Shown piece after piece: positions 61,249 through 64,000 of a DNA stretch of 64,000 nt. The stretch comes from Apiotrichum sp. Y4204 (taxonomy: Eukaryota > Basidiomycota > Tremellomycetes > Trichosporonales > Trichosporonaceae): positions 248,001-312,000 of the forward strand of contig JAMYHL010000002.1 of assembly GCA_025531455.1 (NCBI GenBank), written 5' to 3'. Each line of letters starts with the position of its first letter. The first letter of the stretch is position 1. Below the pieces are notes generated by a model. It had not been told where the DNA came from, made no database searches, and worked only from the letters and a program-made list of their open reading frames with translations. Both the position numbers and the translations under genes were made by a program.

Positions 61249-62268
61249 TTACTCGTCGTCCTCCTCCTCCTCGTCCTCGTCCTCCTCCTCGTCGTCGTCC
61301 TCCTCGTCGCGCTGAGACTCGATGACAGCGGTGGCGATACGGTCAAGGTCACGCATGCCGTCCTGCGAGATCTTGCGGCCGCCGTCGGCGTGGGCCTCGA
61401 GGACACCAATCTTCTCAAGGGCCTGGAGAACGTTGCGCTCGACACCGGTGGCCGAGTCGCGGTGGTGGCCGGGCTTGACACCGCGGCGGTGCTTGGTGCC
61501 GTGGAGCTTGGCGAGGGCACCAACACCGACGTGCTTGCGGAGGTAGACGTGACGGGCGACGGCGGCTGTGGCGTTAGTGCATGTTTGGAGAGAGTCCAGC
61601 GCGCAGAGATGGACGGGCGTTGTTTTGTGTGCTGGTTTCCGTTGCAGGAAAAGAATTTTGACGGTTGTGCCTCGCAGGCTCAGATACCACGTCTCCGTCC
61701 CAGGACACGCCCATTCAAAATCTCGTGCGCGCACCGAGGCGACTTACCAGCGCGGACGTAGAACCAGTCGGGGTCGTAGGGAGCGAGCTCCTTCTGGGGA
61801 CCGGTCTTGACAATGTCGACCCAGGTGGGGATCTCGAGCCTACCCGAGCGCTTGAGGTGGGCCGAGTAGGCCTTGATGAAGTCCTCGGCACTGCATGTGA
61901 CAAGTCGTTACGCGGAGAAAACGGGTCGTTCGCGAGAGCAGGATGAGATGGAAAGCGCGCACGAGTTCGGGTTCGAGAAAGACGCTAGGTCAGCACATAC
62001 TCCGTCGACAACAGCCCGAGACGACTCCAATCCGAGACTCCAAGATTCCTTCCCCGCGCGCTCCCAACATCCAACTCCGTCATCTCCTCGCGCATCCACT
62101 CAACGAGCGAACTCTCCCCCCTCTCGGCGCGATCCACCCGCGCGCAAACGCTCCCCTCCCCTTCCAGTCTCTCCCCCTCTCTCCTCTTTCGCGCGGGAAT
62201 CGTCTCGGAAAGTCGAAAGTCGTCTCGGGCTCGAAATACACGTACGAGATGTCACGAACGCCAGGCAT
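61249..62268 (-). CDS. RPS19: 40S ribosomal protein eS19 with acidic C-terminal extension
   Basis: Three exons (62268-62246, 61890-61748, 61565-61249), 160 residues. Recognised by [49 protein letters not shown] and [18 protein letters not shown], in the family order. eS19 is needed for 18S rRNA maturation and 40S assembly. The usual protein ends about 143-150 residues in, shortly after the DRIA helix; here a run of 19 consecutive Asp/Glu residues follows before the stop (61252-61308). Introns are 355 and 182 nt, as is common for ribosomal protein genes; no clear C/D-box snoRNA motifs were found in them. Divergent from MRD1, another ribosome-biogenesis gene. Confidence 0.93.
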
Positions 62269-62978
62269 TTTTTGGGCTGCGGGAGTGTGAGTGGACGGAG
62301 CGGGGAGCGGAGGGGTGACGAGCGGCGATGATACGCACAGTTTTCTAGGTCTTGCTGGACAGCGGTGACGGCGAGACGAGCAAGTCGAGGACGAGGCGAC
62401 GGCGAGGGAGGGGGAGAGGGGGGAGGGCGTGCGGCCGCTGCCAGCCAGCGAGTGGGTGAGCGACAGCCAGCCAGCCAGCGAGGGGACCAGAGCCACCCCA
62501 CCGCACGCTGGGCCTGTCAGCCAGGCCAGGCAGCCAGCCAACCAACCACCGAGAGCCAGCCAGGAGCCACCAGCCAAAGGTTCCAGCCAACTGCCAAGGT
62601 CAGGAGCCCTCATGGTGGGGAAACACAGGGGCCAAAACCCACAAGTCCAGCCAGGGTGGCGGATCTCAATTGATTCCGTCAAGATCGGCGATAAATACTT
62701 TCGCCGAAAGTTTCGCTCATTCGCGCTTGAAAAGTTTCTAAAAGTGGAGGGAAGAAATAATTTACACACGCGGAAGTATCAAGGATCGGGTGGCGATTCC
62801 GTCCCGGGCTGAAGGACACCGTGGGAGAGCTGTGCCCCACTCTGCAAGATTTCTGAAGTCGGAGATGAAATGAGATTGTTGATCTCGACGGCAAGTGACG
62901 TTGTGGAGCACCAAGTCTGGGAAACCTCTCCATCTCGATTGTTTCCTTCTTGTTCTGTGCACCGCACTCAAGACCAAC
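62269..62978. promoter_or_regulatory. Divergent promoter region of RPS19 and MRD1
   Basis: The 710 bases between two ribosome-related genes. Between about 62440 and 62600 the sequence is dominated by CCAGCCAGCC/CAGCCAAC-type degenerate repeats, flanked by GGGAGAGGGGGGAGG. The MRD1-proximal 250 bases are less repetitive. Confidence 0.55.
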
Positions 62979-64000
62979 ATGTAAGACAGTTCGGGTACTC
63001 TATCTAACCCCCAGGTCACGTCTTATCTTCCTAAACCTCCCGCCATCGCTCACGCCGGACCTCTTCAAGTCGAAGCTCACCGAGCCAAAGTCGCTCGCGT
63101 CCGCCGTCGTCACGGATACCAAGCTCGTCCCGAAGCGCCGCTTCGCGTTTGTAGGATACAAGAACGAGGACGAGGCGCGCAAAGTCAAGGACTGGTTTGA
63201 TGGCAGCTTTGCGTTTGGCGGCGGAAAGGTCAAGGTCGATTTTGTCCGTGATGAGGTGGGTGTCTGCTACTTGTACCCGCGCTGACACTGCAGCCGCTCG
63301 CGCCCAAGCCGACCAAGCGTGCTAGGACCGACAAGGGAGATGCGGAGAAGAAGGAAGAGGAGGACACGCCCGAGGCCGGGCCGTCCAAGAACTCAAAGCG
63401 GCTAAAGGAGTTCATGGACGTCATGAAGGGTGTGGACGCGACCGCGCCGTCTGCCGATGCGGCTGTCCCGGGCGAGGCCGGATGGGTGGCGGAGGGAACG
63501 AAGGCCGCTGCCAAGGCTAGCAAGAAGGGGAAGGAGAAGGCATCCCCAGAGCCCGAGGAAGAGGAGGAGGCTGCCGCGGAGGAGGACGATGATGCCGCAT
63601 GGCTCGCTCGCCGCCAGAAGGCCACAATGGACGTCGATGGCGAAGAGGAAGAGGTGAGCTTCCCCCCCTACATGAAGCGCTCTAACATTTAGGAAACACC
63701 ACAGGTCGACGCCGAGGACGCCCTCATTCTCTCTACTGGACGATTGTTTGTCCGCAACCTCGCGTTCGTGGCCACTGCCGACGACTTGTCTGCGCACTTC
63801 GGGCGGTTCGGTCCCATCGTTGATGTTCACATGCCGGTGTCACAGAAGACTGGCGAGCCGCTGGGTACCGCCTTTGTGCTCTTCCGCAATCCCGAGGACG
63901 CGCTTTCCGCCCGCCGCACACTCGACAAGACGACCTTCCAGGGCCGTCTGCTGCACGTTCTGCCCGGCCGCGCACGACCAGGCCAGGAGACCGCCGCCAA
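62979..64000 (+). CDS. MRD1: Mrd1/RBM19 multiple-RRM ribosome biogenesis protein, N-terminal part
   Basis: Exons seen: 62979-62980 (coding AT), 63015-63255, 63294-63653, 63693 to the window edge. The start codon is interrupted: AT, a 34-nt intron (GTAAGA ... CTAACCCCCAG), then G followed by TCA CGT CTT, giving MSRLIFLNLPPSL. Without splicing the same ATG is followed at once by a stop. RRM1 (about 3-80) shows RLIFLNLP and RRFAFVGY; an acidic/Lys-rich linker follows; RRM2 begins at RLFVRNLAF and continues through TAFVLFRNPEDA. Mrd1 binds U3 snoRNA and pre-rRNA in the nucleolus for 18S processing. The remaining RRMs lie beyond the window. Confidence 0.88.

Noticed and set aside
61566..62245. snoRNA in the eS19 introns
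   Set aside because: Ribosomal protein introns often host them, but I found no paired C box (RTGATGA) and D box (CTGA) with a terminal stem. H/ACA types cannot be excluded by eye.

Overview
The window looks like nuclear DNA of a GC-rich basidiomycete yeast of the Tremellomycetes, most likely Trichosporonales (Cutaneotrichosporon, Apiotrichum, Vanrija or a relative). The evidence is intron-dense genes with GTGAGT/GTACGT-type donors and CTNAC-type branch points a few bases before the acceptor, introns down to 33 nt, CT-rich leaders, and basidiomycete-type versions of the housekeeping proteins. The genus is inferred; no rDNA or tRNA is visible to confirm it. Twenty-two protein genes are supported, two of them cut by the window edges, plus one probable 48-residue membrane protein and one short gene-tail remnant.

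Layout. 1-20.8 kb: a BSD-domain protein (cut at the left edge), a Chk2/Cds1 checkpoint kinase, a prolyl iminopeptidase, a 1,288-residue low-complexity protein, an Slm1-type BAR/PH protein, a gene-poor 5.2 kb stretch holding only the 48-residue membrane protein, and a GPI-anchored-type Ser/Thr-rich protein. 21-32 kb: DHHC palmitoyltransferase (Pfa3-like) and golgin Rud3 (divergent pair), a peroxisomal ABCD half-transporter, acetoacetyl-CoA thiolase Erg10, and the mitochondrial GTP/GDP carrier Ggc1. 32-44 kb: ATP synthase subunits f and g flank an accessory island with an unknown repeat-tailed protein, a lineage-specific protein, and a nucleotidyltransferase-fold protein with a signal peptide and a Cys/Lys tandem-repeat tail; Pho88 follows. 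44-64 kb: an unknown Ser-rich/acidic protein, a 4.6 kb gene-empty stretch with a 40-base C tract, the vacuolar cation/H+ antiporter Vnx1, a PARP-type zinc-finger protein, ribosomal protein eS19 with an acidic tail, and the first part of Mrd1.

The housekeeping genes show no operon-like logic. Loose themes are lipid/membrane biology (Slm1, Pfa3, Rud3, ABCD transporter, Erg10), mitochondrial energetics (Ggc1, subunits f and g) and ribosome production (eS19 and Mrd1, divergently transcribed). The most unusual item is the secreted-type nucleotidyltransferase with 60-nt coding repeats at 38.35-39.89 kb, divergent from a second accessory gene that carries a degenerate copy of its own tail downstream. 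Other notable items are a possible dual-targeted Erg10, an Mrd1 start codon split by a 34-nt intron, a Stowaway-like 231-bp MITE candidate, and a 10-nt microexon. All exon coordinates below were read by eye from splice signals and reading frame.
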